DNA of 64,000 bases. Source: Pararobbsia alpina_A. Its GTDB lineage: Bacteria > Pseudomonadota > Gammaproteobacteria > Burkholderiales > Burkholderiaceae. Positions 35,901 to 45,490 of the stretch are shown here, one piece after another; the stretch's first letter is position 1, and every line of letters starts with the position of its first letter. The notes under the pieces are model-generated. The model had not been told where the DNA came from and did no database searches. It worked only from the letters and a program-made list of their open reading frames with translations. The stretch covers positions 2,914,001 through 2,978,000 of the forward strand of contig NZ_OZ221287.1 of NCBI RefSeq assembly GCF_965118125.1, read 5' to 3'. The position numbers were made by a program, and so were the translations under genes.

Positions 35901-37409
35901 CTACGCCGTCTCACGCGCAGCGAGCATCGCGCCCGTTGCACGATGGTGCATATGCAAGGCAAACGCGTGTTCGAGCAGATGTGGCGTGTGACCGCCGCGT
36001 GCACACGCGTGTTTGAAGTAATCGAGCAAGACGCCGCGATACAGCGGATGTGCGCACTCGTGGATCACGCGCAACGCGCGTTCTCTTGGCGCCAATCCCC
36101 GCAGATCGGCCAGCCCCTGCTCGGTCACGATCACGTCGACGTCGTGTTCGGTGTGGTCGACGTGCGTGACCATCGGCACGATGCTCGAGATATCCCCACC
36201 CTTCGCAATCGACTCGGTCACAAAGATCGACAGGCTCGCATGACGCGCGAAGTCTCCCGATCCACCGATGCCATTCATCATTCGCGTGCCACCCACGTGC
36301 GTCGAATTGACGTTGCCGTAGAGATCGCACTCGAGCGCCGTGTTGATGGCCACGACGCCAAGACGACCGATCAGTTCCGGGTGATTGCTGATTTCCTGCG
36401 GACGTAACACCAGCTTCGATCGGTAGTGAGCGATGTTGTCGAGCACGCGCTGATAGTGACGCGCCGACAGCGTCATCGACGACGCAGACGCAAAGTCGAG
36501 CTTGCCGCTGTCGATCAGGTCGATCGTGCTGTCCTGCAACACTTCCGAGTACATCGTCAGATGTTCGAACTGCGATGTGGCGAGGCTGTTCAGCACCGCG
36601 TTCGCGATCGAGCCGATACCCGCCTGAAGGGGTAGCAAGGACGGAGGCATCCGCCCGGTGCGCACTTCTTGCGCAAAGAACGTCTCGAGATGTTCGCCGA
36701 TCGCTCGTGTGGCATCCGTCGCCTCGCCCACCGTTGAAAAACTGTCGGACAGATTCGTGATCACGATCGCCACGATCTTCTCCGGGTTGACGGCGATGCG
36801 CGGTGCGCCAATGCGCTGCTCCGTGCGCGTCAAAGGAATCGGCGCTCTTCCCGGCCGCTCGCCCGGCAGAAAAATGTCGTGCAGCCCCTCGAGCTCGACG
36901 GGCATCGCGAGATTGAGCTCGATGATCACCTTGTCGGCGACGGCCGCAAACGTCGCGGAGTTGCCGACGGACGTCGTCGGCACAATCGATCCGTCTTCCG
37001 CGATTGCAGCCGCCTCGATCAACGCGATGTCGAGATGGCCATGCTGTCCGGAGCGCACGCGCGACGCTGTTTCCGACAGGTGCTGATCCATGAACATCAC
37101 GCCACCATCGTTAATGGATTGACGCAAGGTACTGTCAACCTGAAACGGCAAACGCCGTGCTGTGACGCCCGCTTCGGCGAGGATGCGGTCCGTGCCGTGC
37201 CCCAGCGAAGCGCCGGTGATCAACGTGATGCGTACCGGTTCGACTTCGGCGCGCTCGGCCAGTGCAAGCGGTACGGCTTTGCAATCGCCGGCCCGCGTAA
37301 ATCCGCTCATGCCCACGACCATCTGGTCCTTGATCAACGCGGCAGCGTGTTCGGCCGTCGTCACCTTGGCGCGCAGCGACGCGCGGCGAATTCGATCCTC
37401 ATACATCAT
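35901..37409 (-). CDS. Acetyl-CoA hydrolase/succinyl-CoA:acetate CoA-transferase family protein
   Basis: CoA-transferase of 502 aa, the size of ScpC/AarC-type enzymes. Family features are the TSVGNSATFAAVADKVIIELN region, the MYSEVLQDS segment that corresponds to the CoA-thioester glutamate region of the AarC group, and GGSGDFARHASLSIFV. Start ATG 37409 follows GGAGAG closely; the alternative ATG is the next codon. Its first 11 nt overlap the 3' end of the FUSC gene, implying co-transcription with an efflux gene, although the functions look unrelated. Likely substrates are succinyl-CoA and acetate, by family only. Confidence 0.9.
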   Translation of the reverse strand: MMYEDRIRRASLRAKVTTAEHAAALIKDQMVVGMSGFTRAGDCKAVPLALAERAEVEPVRITLITGASLGHGTDRILAEAGVTARRLPFQVDSTLRQSINDGGVMFMDQHLSETASRVRSGQHGHLDIALIEAAAIAEDGSIVPTTSVGNSATFAAVADKVIIELNLAMPVELEGLHDIFLPGERPGRAPIPLTRTEQRIGAPRIAVNPEKIVAIVITNLSDSFSTVGEATDATRAIGEHLETFFAQEVRTGRMPPSLLPLQAGIGSIANAVLNSLATSQFEHLTMYSEVLQDSTIDLIDSGKLDFASASSMTLSARHYQRVLDNIAHYRSKLVLRPQEISNHPELIGRLGVVAINTALECDLYGNVNSTHVGGTRMMNGIGGSGDFARHASLSIFVTESIAKGGDISSIVPMVTHVDHTEHDVDVIVTEQGLADLRGLAPRERALRVIHECAHPLYRGVLLDYFKHACARGGHTPHLLEHAFALHMHHRATGAMLAARETA

Positions 37410-39696
37410 GTCTCTCCAGTGGGGTGGATGCAGGCGCGCCGCCGTCGTGCGGGACAACGGCATGCCTGTGCCAGGGCGCGCTTGCATCGAGCAGCGCGGT
37501 TCGAATAAAGTGAAGTTCGCTGAGGATCTTGCGAGCGTGATGGCGCGTGGCGCGATCGTGCAAGTCGGTATCGAGCGCGGAGCGCAATGTGGCGATCGTC
37601 GCGTCGGCATAGATGCACGCGGCCTGCCAGCGGTCGGCATCCGGATGTCTGAACAACGATGCGATCTGCGCGAACAGAACACCGACCGCAGAGCGCAGCA
37701 TCGTCGCGACGCGCATGTCACGCTTGCCCTCGCTCCTGCCCTTGCTCGTACCCTCGTCCTTGTCCTCTTCCTCGCAGAGCGCTTCGAGTTCGATGCGCGC
37801 ATGAATCATCGCGTGACCGACTTCGAGCACCGAGAGACTCCACGCCATCGCGATTCCGTGCGCGGTGGCATCGGCTGCCAAAGCGCGGCGCAGTTGACTT
37901 GTCAGGTCCCGCGTGCCGGAGTGGAAACGGGCTTCGAGACCCGGTAGCCGACCTCGGCTCGCCAGAGAGACCTGCGCACGGAGATCGGCTTGCATATGCG
38001 AAGCCGTCCAACGGCCGCGCGGCGGAAACACCAGACCGAACGCGAGCGCATTGAGCACCACCGCGGCAAACGCGGCGAGCGCGTCGTTGATCAGCCCTTC
38101 AGGCTGGTATTGAATGACATTGTCGGGGCCGGCGAGCACGCAGAAGAACACCCCGAGACCGACGCCATAGCCTGCGAGCGATGGCCGGCTCGTCAGCAAG
38201 GCCGCGACCGCAAACGGCACGGACAACGCGCACGCAAGCAGTGTGAAGCCGTCGATTGCGGGGTACACGTGCGTCACGAATACATAGCTCACCACACCGG
38301 CTAGCGCAGTCCCTGCGCAGAGTTGCCAGGCAAAACGCGCGGGATGCGGCACACTTGCGCACAACGTGACGGTCACAGCGGCGGCGATCATGGCCAACGG
38401 CCCGCTCGGCCAATCCGTGGCCATCCAGAACGCACCCACCGCGAGCACCACCCCACCGCTTCGCAAGCCTGTCGTGAGCAGGACACGCCAATGCGTGTGA
38501 AACACGTGCTCAAGCGAATGACGTTCGCGGATGTGCCGCCGCGGACCCAGGGCCGCATAGGTCGACACGTAGTCGATCAACTCGTCGGTCAGGCGATACA
38601 GCAATTCCGCAGCCGTATCGAAGTCGAGCACGAGGTCTTCGGAGCCCGTGTTCCGAAGCACTGCACGTGCGCGCGTCACGCGCGCCGGCAGCGCGTCGCG
38701 CAAGCGCGCAAGACCCGAAACCAGAGAGGCCATATGCGGCACTTCCGCTTCGCCGAACGATGGCGCGCGCGCGTCATGCCTGCGCAATGCATCGACACCG
38801 CGCGCATGCTCGTCGAGCATCGCAGCGAGCTCCATCAGAAACGGGTCGATTGCGGTGTGCACTCGATCCAGCAGCCGCGTCAATGCATGCAGGCGCGTCG
38901 CCGCGCGCATGAGTTCGAGATTGAGCCGTGCAAGCCGTCCTTGTCGCGCACGGAACTCGGGGTCTTCGAAAGCCGCCGGCAAGCGCGACGCTTCGAATTC
39001 GACGGCCTGCTCGATCAGGTGCGTCTGCGCAGACTCGAGTTCGGTGACCGCGATACGTTGTGCAAGCGCATCGCCAACGAGATGGATGAATTGTGTGTGC
39101 CGATCGAGAATCGACTCGCGCAGCGCGTGGCTTGCCTGCTTCGGAAACACGAGCGCACTGGCCAAGCCCGAGCAGAGGATGCCGAGCATGACTTCGGCGG
39201 TACGCGTCAGCGATGCGTCGAACACTGCTTCGGGATGCATGACGTTGGGCGCGCCGATCAGCGCGGCCGTGTACCCTGCCAGCGCGATGCCATACCAGCG
39301 AAAGCCACGATGCCTCGACGCGGCGCCCGTACATACCGCGATCCAGAGCGCCAGCGCCACGAGATAGCCTTCAGGCATTTGCCCGAATACCGCTGCAAAC
39401 GCGACTGCCGCAACGGCTCCGGCGAGCGTGCCGATGATCCGGCACACGCTTTTCGCGAGCACTGAGCCGTTTAGCGGCTGCATCAACACATAGACGGTCG
39501 CGAGCGCGGTACGCGGTTGCGACAGGTCGAACGCCATCGCGAGCCACATCGCAAGCAACGCTGCGATGACCGTTCTGAACAGGAAGATCGCTACGCCGCC
39601 ATGGGACTCGAGCCAGTCACCCCAGGCATGCCGCAGCGCGCTGCGCAGATCGGCAAATGGCTTGCCGGCGGTGCCGGGCGCACAAGGAGCTTTCAT
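37399..39696 (-). CDS. FUSC-family inner-membrane protein (AaeB-like efflux component)
   Basis: Large membrane protein of 765 aa with two blocks of hydrophobic helices (about 35-190 and 400-550), each followed by a long soluble region, the plan of AaeB/FUSC proteins that export aromatic acids. It includes FLFRTVIAALLAMWLAMAFDLSQPRTALATVYVLMQP, a typical start of the first block. It belongs with the HlyD, DUF1656 and NodT genes at 41047-43637, but here a LysR gene separates it from them. AAGGAG lies 6 nt before the ATG. Its 3' end overlaps the CoA-transferase start. Confidence 0.92.
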   Translation of the reverse strand: MKAPCAPGTAGKPFADLRSALRHAWGDWLESHGGVAIFLFRTVIAALLAMWLAMAFDLSQPRTALATVYVLMQPLNGSVLAKSVCRIIGTLAGAVAAVAFAAVFGQMPEGYLVALALWIAVCTGAASRHRGFRWYGIALAGYTAALIGAPNVMHPEAVFDASLTRTAEVMLGILCSGLASALVFPKQASHALRESILDRHTQFIHLVGDALAQRIAVTELESAQTHLIEQAVEFEASRLPAAFEDPEFRARQGRLARLNLELMRAATRLHALTRLLDRVHTAIDPFLMELAAMLDEHARGVDALRRHDARAPSFGEAEVPHMASLVSGLARLRDALPARVTRARAVLRNTGSEDLVLDFDTAAELLYRLTDELIDYVSTYAALGPRRHIRERHSLEHVFHTHWRVLLTTGLRSGGVVLAVGAFWMATDWPSGPLAMIAAAVTVTLCASVPHPARFAWQLCAGTALAGVVSYVFVTHVYPAIDGFTLLACALSVPFAVAALLTSRPSLAGYGVGLGVFFCVLAGPDNVIQYQPEGLINDALAAFAAVVLNALAFGLVFPPRGRWTASHMQADLRAQVSLASRGRLPGLEARFHSGTRDLTSQLRRALAADATAHGIAMAWSLSVLEVGHAMIHARIELEALCEEEDKDEGTSKGRSEGKRDMRVATMLRSAVGVLFAQIASLFRHPDADRWQAACIYADATIATLRSALDTDLHDRATRHHARKILSELHFIRTALLDASAPWHRHAVVPHDGGAPASTPLERHDV

Positions 39697-39918
39697 GACG
39701 GATCACGACGGATAAGGAAACGGGTGCCGGCGTGCACGAAAACACGCTTTACAACCGCACCACCGACACGCATGAGTGTGCGCCGACACCCTGCCGAATA
39801 TTGACCGCCGATCAGTCAAAACATTGTTAACCGGACCGTGCTCACTGCGAGGGCGCGACGCTTCATCCCTCCGCGGATGGCCCGCCCGCGATTAAGGCGT
39901 CCTGCTTCTGCGTGGTGT

Positions 39919-40866
39919 TCACTGCGTATCAGCGACCTGCGTCAACCCTTCAAGGACAAGCTCGTCGCGCTCGAACGCGCCTTCGAGTTCGTCACGCACA
40001 TGCTGAACCCAGCTACGCACTGTCGCGTCGACAAACTGACGGCTCAGATAGGTCTGATACACGCTCATCTTGCGGAAGCGATGCGCCGGCAACACGCGAC
40101 GCAGCCGCCCAGAACGCAGCGGCTCAAGCGCCGTGTAGAGCGGCAGCAGCCCGATCCCCATGCCCGCCTCGAGCGCGGCAATCATGGACTCGGCCGTGTT
40201 GACACGAAACGAGCCGTTGACGCCGACCACTTCGGTTCCGGTCGGGCCGTCCGCGCTCCAGGTCTCCGGTCCGAGCGTGGGGATCACGAGCGTCAGGCAC
40301 TCGTGCTGTTCGAGATCCGTCGGTGTCACAACCGGCGGCCGGTCCCGCAGATACTCGGGCGATGCGCACGCGATGCTGTAGGTCGAACCCAGCCGGTGCG
40401 ACACCATGCCTGAGTCCGGCAAGCCGGTCGACAACACGACCGCGAGGTCGAAGCCTTCACGCAGGATATCGGGCGCGTGATGCGACAACGTGAGCTCGAC
40501 TTCCACATCCGGATACAGCTTGCGATAGCGCGCAATCGACGGCACCAGGTAGTGCGCACCGATGCCCGATGGCGCATGAATACGCAGCGTGCCGCTGACC
40601 TCATGGCTCGTATCGCGCGCCTCCGCCTCGGCCACATCGATCTCGGGCAGGATCCGGCAACAGCGCGCGAAGAAACGCTCGCCGGCAGGCGTCAATGAAA
40701 TGCGACGCGTCGTCCGGTGCAGCAGCCGGGTGCGGAGATGGGCCTCGAGCGACGAGACGGCGCGCGACACATACGCCGTCGTGAGTTCGGCATGCTGGGC
40801 CGCATTCGTGAAACTGCCTTCCTGCACGACCTTGGTGAACAAGCGCATGCTTTGCAACGTATCCAT
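39919..40866 (-). CDS. LysR-family regulator of the efflux locus
   Basis: LysR-type transcription factor, 315 aa from ATG 40866 (MDTLQSMRLFTKVVQEGSFTNAAQHAELTTAYVSRAVSSLEAHL, an AaeR-like winged helix) with a full co-inducer domain (SGTLRIHAPSGIGAHYLVPSIARY). The open frame extends to 41016, but the extra residues do not fit the family. It sits between the HlyD and FUSC genes on the same strand instead of being divergent, so it may be transcribed with the pump. The inducer is unknown; aromatic acids are typical for such pumps. Confidence 0.92.
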   Translation of the reverse strand: MDTLQSMRLFTKVVQEGSFTNAAQHAELTTAYVSRAVSSLEAHLRTRLLHRTTRRISLTPAGERFFARCCRILPEIDVAEAEARDTSHEVSGTLRIHAPSGIGAHYLVPSIARYRKLYPDVEVELTLSHHAPDILREGFDLAVVLSTGLPDSGMVSHRLGSTYSIACASPEYLRDRPPVVTPTDLEQHECLTLVIPTLGPETWSADGPTGTEVVGVNGSFRVNTAESMIAALEAGMGIGLLPLYTALEPLRSGRLRRVLPAHRFRKMSVYQTYLSRQFVDATVRSWVQHVRDELEGAFERDELVLEGLTQVADTQ

Positions 40867-41046
40867 TGACGACTCGGATTCAAGAATGGAAATGATTCGC
40901 ACGCTAATCGGCGTGCCTTCATGCTGCCAACGGTACTCGGGAAACGTCCGGCATGCAGGGCACGCTAAACGCGTTCCCCGCCCGCCGGCGCGCGGCAGTG
41001 CGATACCTCCCTGCACTCGGCTGCCCCGAGACTTTCATGGCGGTCT

Positions 41047-41922
41047 TCACCGTGTGCGCGTGGCGCGGCTCCCGACCACGACCGTGCACGTCGTGCCCGC
41101 GGCTAGCAGCACACCCGGCGGTATCGCATCGATATGGATGCGCACGGGAACGCGCTGCGCGAGCCGTACCCAGTTGAACGTCGGGTTCACGTCTGCGAGC
41201 AACTCGTGGCTCTCAGGGTTGTCGCGATCGTAAATGCCGCGCGCGATGCTCTCGACGTGCCCGTCAAGCGTCTGCCCGCTCATAAGCCGCATCGTGACGG
41301 GCGCGCCAACCTCGACGAAGGGCAGTTTGGTTTCTTCGAAAAACCCATAGACCCAGTATGAATGGCTGTCGATCACGGCAAGCTGCGCCTTGCCCGCAAC
41401 AGCGTAGTCGCCGCGGTAGACATTGAGATTGGTCACGTAGCCGTCAACGGGCGCCACCACAACGGTGCGCGACAGATTCAACCGTGCCGCATCGAGCTCG
41501 GCCAATGCGGCCCGATGGGCTGCATCGGCACCCGCGGCCGACGTCGCCGCGTTCTCGCGCGCCTCGGCCGACACGACAAGACTGTCGGCATCCGCGCGAC
41601 GCTGCGCGTCGTCACGCCGCATCCGAAGCTCGGCTTCGCTTTGCCGCACGCGAGCCTCGGCCTGATCGACGGCAATGCGATAGTGGTCGGGATCGATACG
41701 CATCAGCACATCGCCCTTGTGCACGAACTGGTTATCGCGCGCGTCGAGTTCGACAACCAGACCCGACACATCCGGCGCGACCGAAATCACTTCGGCGCGC
41801 ACGCGGCCGTCGCGCGTCCATGGCGCGAACATATAGTGATGCCACAGCGCATCGGCAGCGACGAGCGCAACGGCTGCGAGCGCAAGACTGATCAATACGG
41901 GGACGACTCGGCGGATCAACAT
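41047..41922 (-). CDS. HlyD-family membrane fusion protein (AaeA-like)
   Basis: Periplasmic adaptor of 291 aa with one N-terminal membrane helix (VVPVLISLALAAVALVAADALW). A lipoyl/barrel-sandwich half follows (RAEVISVAPDVSGLVVELDARDNQFVHKGDVLMRIDP), then a coiled-coil hairpin rich in Ala/Arg/Glu and the second half (VVVAPVDGYVTNLNV). It links the FUSC inner-membrane component to the OprM-like outer-membrane channel. It starts 31 nt after the DUF1656 stop. Confidence 0.93.
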   Translation of the reverse strand: MLIRRVVPVLISLALAAVALVAADALWHHYMFAPWTRDGRVRAEVISVAPDVSGLVVELDARDNQFVHKGDVLMRIDPDHYRIAVDQAEARVRQSEAELRMRRDDAQRRADADSLVVSAEARENAATSAAGADAAHRAALAELDAARLNLSRTVVVAPVDGYVTNLNVYRGDYAVAGKAQLAVIDSHSYWVYGFFEETKLPFVEVGAPVTMRLMSGQTLDGHVESIARGIYDRDNPESHELLADVNPTFNWVRLAQRVPVRIHIDAIPPGVLLAAGTTCTVVVGSRATRTR

Positions 41923-41953
41923 GAATGAGGTTCGAAAAGAAAGTCACGCGGCA

Positions 41954-42154
41954 TCATCGATACACGAGCAACCCTGGCACGCAGATACACAAGGCAAGCA
42001 CGCTCGCGCGAAAGAGCGCGGGATGCCAGACACAACGGTAGACACCCAGCGCCGCGAACACGCGATCGAGCATCGCAGCCACGCACGCGCCGAGCAGCGC
42101 CAGCACGACCAGCGCCGGCATGTGCACATCGAATATCGCGAGTTCGGGCGCCAT
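41954..42154 (-). CDS. DUF1656 (AaeX-like) small membrane protein
   Basis: A 66-aa protein with two hydrophobic helices (MPALVVLALLGACVAAML and ALFRASVLALCICVPGLLV), the usual third partner of FUSC/HlyD pumps. Start ATG 42154 is 1 nt after the stop of the NodT-type gene (TGA-G-ATG). ATG 42166 would overlap that gene by 11 nt. Confidence 0.88.
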   Translation of the reverse strand: MAPELAIFDVHMPALVVLALLGACVAAMLDRVFAALGVYRCVWHPALFRASVLALCICVPGLLVYR

Positions 42155-42155
42155 C

Positions 42156-43637
42156 TCACGACCCATCCGCCGTCGAATGCGCTTGCGCCACCGGCATGGG
42201 CACACGCGACGGCTCGGCGAGGCCGCCTCCCAACGCCGCGACGAGCCGCGCATGCGCATCGAGTTGCGCGGCGCGCACGTCTTCCGCATCGAGCCGCGCG
42301 CGCAACCACTGACTTTGCGAGGTCAGCACGTTCAGGTAGTCCGTGAGCCCGCGCTGATACCCCTGGGCAGACAACTCACGCCCCTTCTGGGCGAGCACGA
42401 CCGCATCGTTCGCCGAGGACTGCTGCGATTCAAGCGATTGAATCGATACGACTGCATTCGCGATGTCGTTGATCGCATCGACCAGCGTCTTGTTGTACGT
42501 GTCGACCGCGAGATCGTATTGAGCCGATGCATCGCCAAGCTGTGCGCGAAGCCGGCCGCCGTCGAGAATCGGCAACGATACGGCCGGCCCCGCACTCGCG
42601 CCGCGCGCCGCGCTGTTCAAAAACGCGAGCACCCCGCCTCCGACCGCCATGCCACCGAGCGACGCGAGCAGATCGACATCCGGATAAAACGCTGCCTTCG
42701 CAGCGTCGATACCATGCGCGTTGGCCGACACATTCCAGCGCGCAGCAACAACATCGGGCCGATGCCCGACAAGCTCCGCCGGCAGCGTCGACGGCAAGGC
42801 CAGCGCACCGCTCCAGTTCAGCGTCGGTCGCGCGAGCGCCTCCGCGGCGCCCGGACCCTGCCCCGCGAGCGCCGCGAGCTGGTTGCGCGCCAGCGCGATC
42901 TGCTCCCTGCGCACGGCCATGGCGCGCTCTGACTCGGGAACCCGGGCTTGTGCCTGCGTCAGTTCGAGCTGCGTTCCCAGGCCCACACGCAAGCGTTCGC
43001 GTGCGATGTCGACGATATGGACTTGGTCGTCGTGCAACTGCTGCTCGATGTCGAGCTGCACAAAGTTCGACGACAGGTTGACGTAGGCGCGCACGACATT
43101 GAGTTCGATCTCGAGCTGCGCGGCGCGTGCATCGGCCGACGCGGCGTGCGCATGGTCGAGCGCGCGCTCGGTGTTGCTCTTGTCGCGCCCCCACAGATCA
43201 AGGTGATACGACAGCGCCAGCGTTGCGGTGTCGTTCCAGTCGGTCGTGCTCGCAAGCGGCCCGGGCCCGTAGTACGTGTCGTTGGGCCAGTGCTCGCGCG
43301 TCAGGCTCATCGCGCCATTCACGTGAGGACGCTGCGCCGCCTGTGCGACCCCGGCAATCGACTGCGCTTGTCGAACCCGATCGGCGGCCATCGCGAGCGA
43401 AGGCGAGCCCGTGAGCGCCTTGTCCATCCACGCATCGAGCTGCGGGTCGCCATACGCTTTCCACCATTGCGTATCCGGCCATTGCGCGTCGACATCCGCC
43501 GCGCGCACCGCACTGCCGGGGTCGATGGCCTCCGGGCTTCGCGCCACCGACTCGGGTCCGACACCGTGCATGCCCGCACAGCCTGCCACGTTGAATGTCG
43601 CGGCGGTGACGGCAATAAAAAGGAAACGAGAACGCAC
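42156..43637 (-). CDS. NodT/OprM-family outer-membrane efflux lipoprotein
   Basis: Outer-membrane channel of 493 aa. A lipobox VAGC puts the lipidated Cys at residue 20. Two repeated OEP blocks are seen (about 60-250 and 280-470) with long helical Ala/Arg/Gln segments. WWKAYGDPQLDAWMDKAL is typical of NodT-type proteins. First gene of the pump series NodT-DUF1656-HlyD. The 347-nt gap upstream contains a perfect 8-bp inverted repeat (43728-43755). Confidence 0.94.
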   Translation of the reverse strand: MRSRFLFIAVTAATFNVAGCAGMHGVGPESVARSPEAIDPGSAVRAADVDAQWPDTQWWKAYGDPQLDAWMDKALTGSPSLAMAADRVRQAQSIAGVAQAAQRPHVNGAMSLTREHWPNDTYYGPGPLASTTDWNDTATLALSYHLDLWGRDKSNTERALDHAHAASADARAAQLEIELNVVRAYVNLSSNFVQLDIEQQLHDDQVHIVDIARERLRVGLGTQLELTQAQARVPESERAMAVRREQIALARNQLAALAGQGPGAAEALARPTLNWSGALALPSTLPAELVGHRPDVVAARWNVSANAHGIDAAKAAFYPDVDLLASLGGMAVGGGVLAFLNSAARGASAGPAVSLPILDGGRLRAQLGDASAQYDLAVDTYNKTLVDAINDIANAVVSIQSLESQQSSANDAVVLAQKGRELSAQGYQRGLTDYLNVLTSQSQWLRARLDAEDVRAAQLDAHARLVAALGGGLAEPSRVPMPVAQAHSTADGS

Positions 43638-43727
43638 TCGATATGCATGCGGAAATGCATGCCGGTCAATCAGGATGCCGCATTATATTTTTTGGCTTTC
43701 GGAGAATGACCCCGCATTCAGTCAAAT

Positions 43728-43755
43728 GGTTATTGCAAATGAGTTAACAATAACC
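43728..43755. promoter_or_regulatory. Inverted repeat upstream of the efflux operon
   Basis: GGTTATTG (43728-43735) and CAATAACC (43748-43755) are exact inverse copies around 12 nt of AT-rich DNA. It lies 91 nt upstream of the NodT start and 230 nt before the DUF4148 gene. The remaining gap (43756-43984) is AT-rich, carries an ATTTAC/GTAAAT pair near 43863-43883, and has no gene. Confidence 0.5.
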
Positions 43756-43984
43756 TGCACGCACACCACTCGTTCCTTTCCGTTAAATATCGGCGCAGCA
43801 TGCCATTTACGAATGGAACCCATAGATATTTGGCATTCCCATTGAATCGGACTGGAATGGCATTTACCAAAAAATAGTAAATAGTGATTTGCCGTTAAGT
43901 GACTGTTTCACTAAGACCTCGAGGTTCAGACTTCACCCATCGACAACAACAACGTTGCCGAACCTACCAACCCAGAGGTCTGCC

Positions 43985-44260
43985 ATGAAACTCGCTGCTC
44001 GTATCCTTATCGCTTCGTCGGTTCTTATCTCGTCGGTCGCTCTTGCCCAAACGGCACCGGATGCACCGAAGACCCGTGCTCAAGTCCGTGCTGAACTGAT
44101 CGCCGCTCAAGCCGCCGGTCAGATCCCGACGACGGATGTCGACTATCCGCCGAGCGCAGATACGGTTCGTCGCAATCAACAGCTGTATCGCCTGTCGCAA
44201 GGTTTCGAACAAAAGCATCCGCGTTTCGCATCGAACGGTGCACAAGGCAGCGCCGAGTAA
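43985..44260 (+). CDS. DUF4148 secreted small protein
   Basis: A 91-aa protein with a clear signal peptide (MKLAARILIASSVLISSVALAQ) and a mature part TRAQVRAELIAAQAAGQIPTTDVDYPPS, the DUF4148 signature frequent in Burkholderia genomes. Function is not known. The frame is open from 43889, but the signal peptide begins at ATG 43985. It is convergent with the enolase-superfamily gene and followed by a shared terminator. Confidence 0.88.
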   Translation: MKLAARILIASSVLISSVALAQTAPDAPKTRAQVRAELIAAQAAGQIPTTDVDYPPSADTVRRNQQLYRLSQGFEQKHPRFASNGAQGSAE

Positions 44261-44315
44261 GTTGAATGCCGGAATGCCGGGTGTTGGTTGCATCAGCTGT
44301 CACGACACGAGCCGA

Positions 44316-44341
44316 GTGGCACGCAGCGAATCGCGTGCCAC
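44316..44341. terminator. Terminator between the convergent DUF4148 and dehydratase genes
   Basis: GTGGCACGC (44316-44324) and GCGTGCCAC (44333-44341), perfect 9-bp stem with an 8-nt loop. Confidence 0.65.
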
Positions 44342-44371
44342 CCGGCCCGTGCCGTTTGTAGCGGCTGACTT

Positions 44372-45472
44372 TCAGATGCGATGTCGAACAAGCGAACGCT
44401 GTTCGATTTCCTTCCAGTTCCACGCGATGCCGAGCCCTGCTTCATTGGGCGCTTGAGCATGGCCATCGACGATCGACATCGTCTGCGTTGTCACTTCGTC
44501 GAGCTGCGGAATGTACTCGACCCACGCTGAGTTCGGCACCGCGCAGCACAGGCTCACGTGAAGCTCCATCAGAAAATGCGGACTCACCGCGACATTCATG
44601 CACTCGGCAAGATGCGCGACCTTCATCCACGGTGTGATGCCACCGACGCGCGCGACATCGACCTGCACGATCGAACACGCACCCAGGCGCAGGTAGTCAC
44701 CGAACTGACCCGGACTATAGAGCGACTCGCCGACCGCGATCGGAATCCGGCTTTGCGCCGCCAGTCGCGCATGCCCCGCAACGTCGTCGGCCGGCATCGG
44801 CTCCTCGAGCCAGGCAAGCCCGACTTCGGCCAACGCATCGGCACGCCGTAGCGCTTCGCTGATCGTAAAGGCCTGATTCGCATCGACCATCAGTTCGAAC
44901 GACGCACCCACCGCTTCACGCACGGCGGAGAGTCGCGCGACGTCTTCAGCGCCACGCGGCTTGCCGACCTTGAGTTTGGCCCCGAGAAAGCCCTGCTCTT
45001 TCGCCGCGACCGTCTGTCTGACCAGCGTGTCAACCGGTAGCTGGAGCCAGCCACCCTCGGTCGTATAGGTCGGCACCGCCGATTTCGCGCCGCCGAGCAG
45101 GCGCCACAGCGGCAAGTCCGCATGCTTCGCACGCCAGTCCCACAACGCGGTATCGATCGCCGCCAGCGCGAGACTCGTGATCGCACCGACGGCCGTCGCA
45201 TGCGTATGGAACAACATGGCCCGCCAGTGCCCTTCGACATCGACCGGACTCTTGCCGATCAGCATCGGCGCGAGATGATCCTTGAGCAAGGCCATGACCG
45301 ACGAGCCGCCCGTGCCGATCGTATAGCTATACCCGATGCCTTCGCTGCCGTCGTCGCACACGATGCGCACGAGCGGGGTTTCCTGCGTGACAAAAGACTG
45401 GATGGCGTCCTGGCGCGTCGTTTTGGGCGCAAGGTCGACCTGGAACAGCTCGATGCGTTCGATGATCGGCAT
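44372..45472 (-). CDS. Enolase-superfamily sugar-acid dehydratase (mandelate racemase subgroup)
   Basis: A 366-aa TIM-barrel enzyme that should abstract a proton alpha to a carboxylate. Lys166-X-Lys168 (AKLKVG), metal ligands Asp197 (MVDAN), Glu223 (WLEEP) and Glu249 (AVGES), and the Asp272/His299 dyad (QVDVARVGG; VSPHF) place it in the mandelate racemase subgroup, most of whose members dehydrate sugar acids. The exact acid (for example galactarate or talarate type) cannot be assigned. It lies 18 nt after the second permease gene, as last gene of the sugar ABC operon, which supports a carbohydrate-derived substrate. Confidence 0.88.
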   Translation of the reverse strand: MPIIERIELFQVDLAPKTTRQDAIQSFVTQETPLVRIVCDDGSEGIGYSYTIGTGGSSVMALLKDHLAPMLIGKSPVDVEGHWRAMLFHTHATAVGAITSLALAAIDTALWDWRAKHADLPLWRLLGGAKSAVPTYTTEGGWLQLPVDTLVRQTVAAKEQGFLGAKLKVGKPRGAEDVARLSAVREAVGASFELMVDANQAFTISEALRRADALAEVGLAWLEEPMPADDVAGHARLAAQSRIPIAVGESLYSPGQFGDYLRLGACSIVQVDVARVGGITPWMKVAHLAECMNVAVSPHFLMELHVSLCCAVPNSAWVEYIPQLDEVTTQTMSIVDGHAQAPNEAGLGIAWNWKEIEQRSLVRHRI

Positions 45473-45490
45473 AGTGGAAAAAGAGGAACG

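Noticed and set aside
43638..43984. AT-rich gap as a transferred or mobile element
   Set aside because: No transposase remnant, terminal repeats or target duplication seen; it is better explained as a divergent promoter region.
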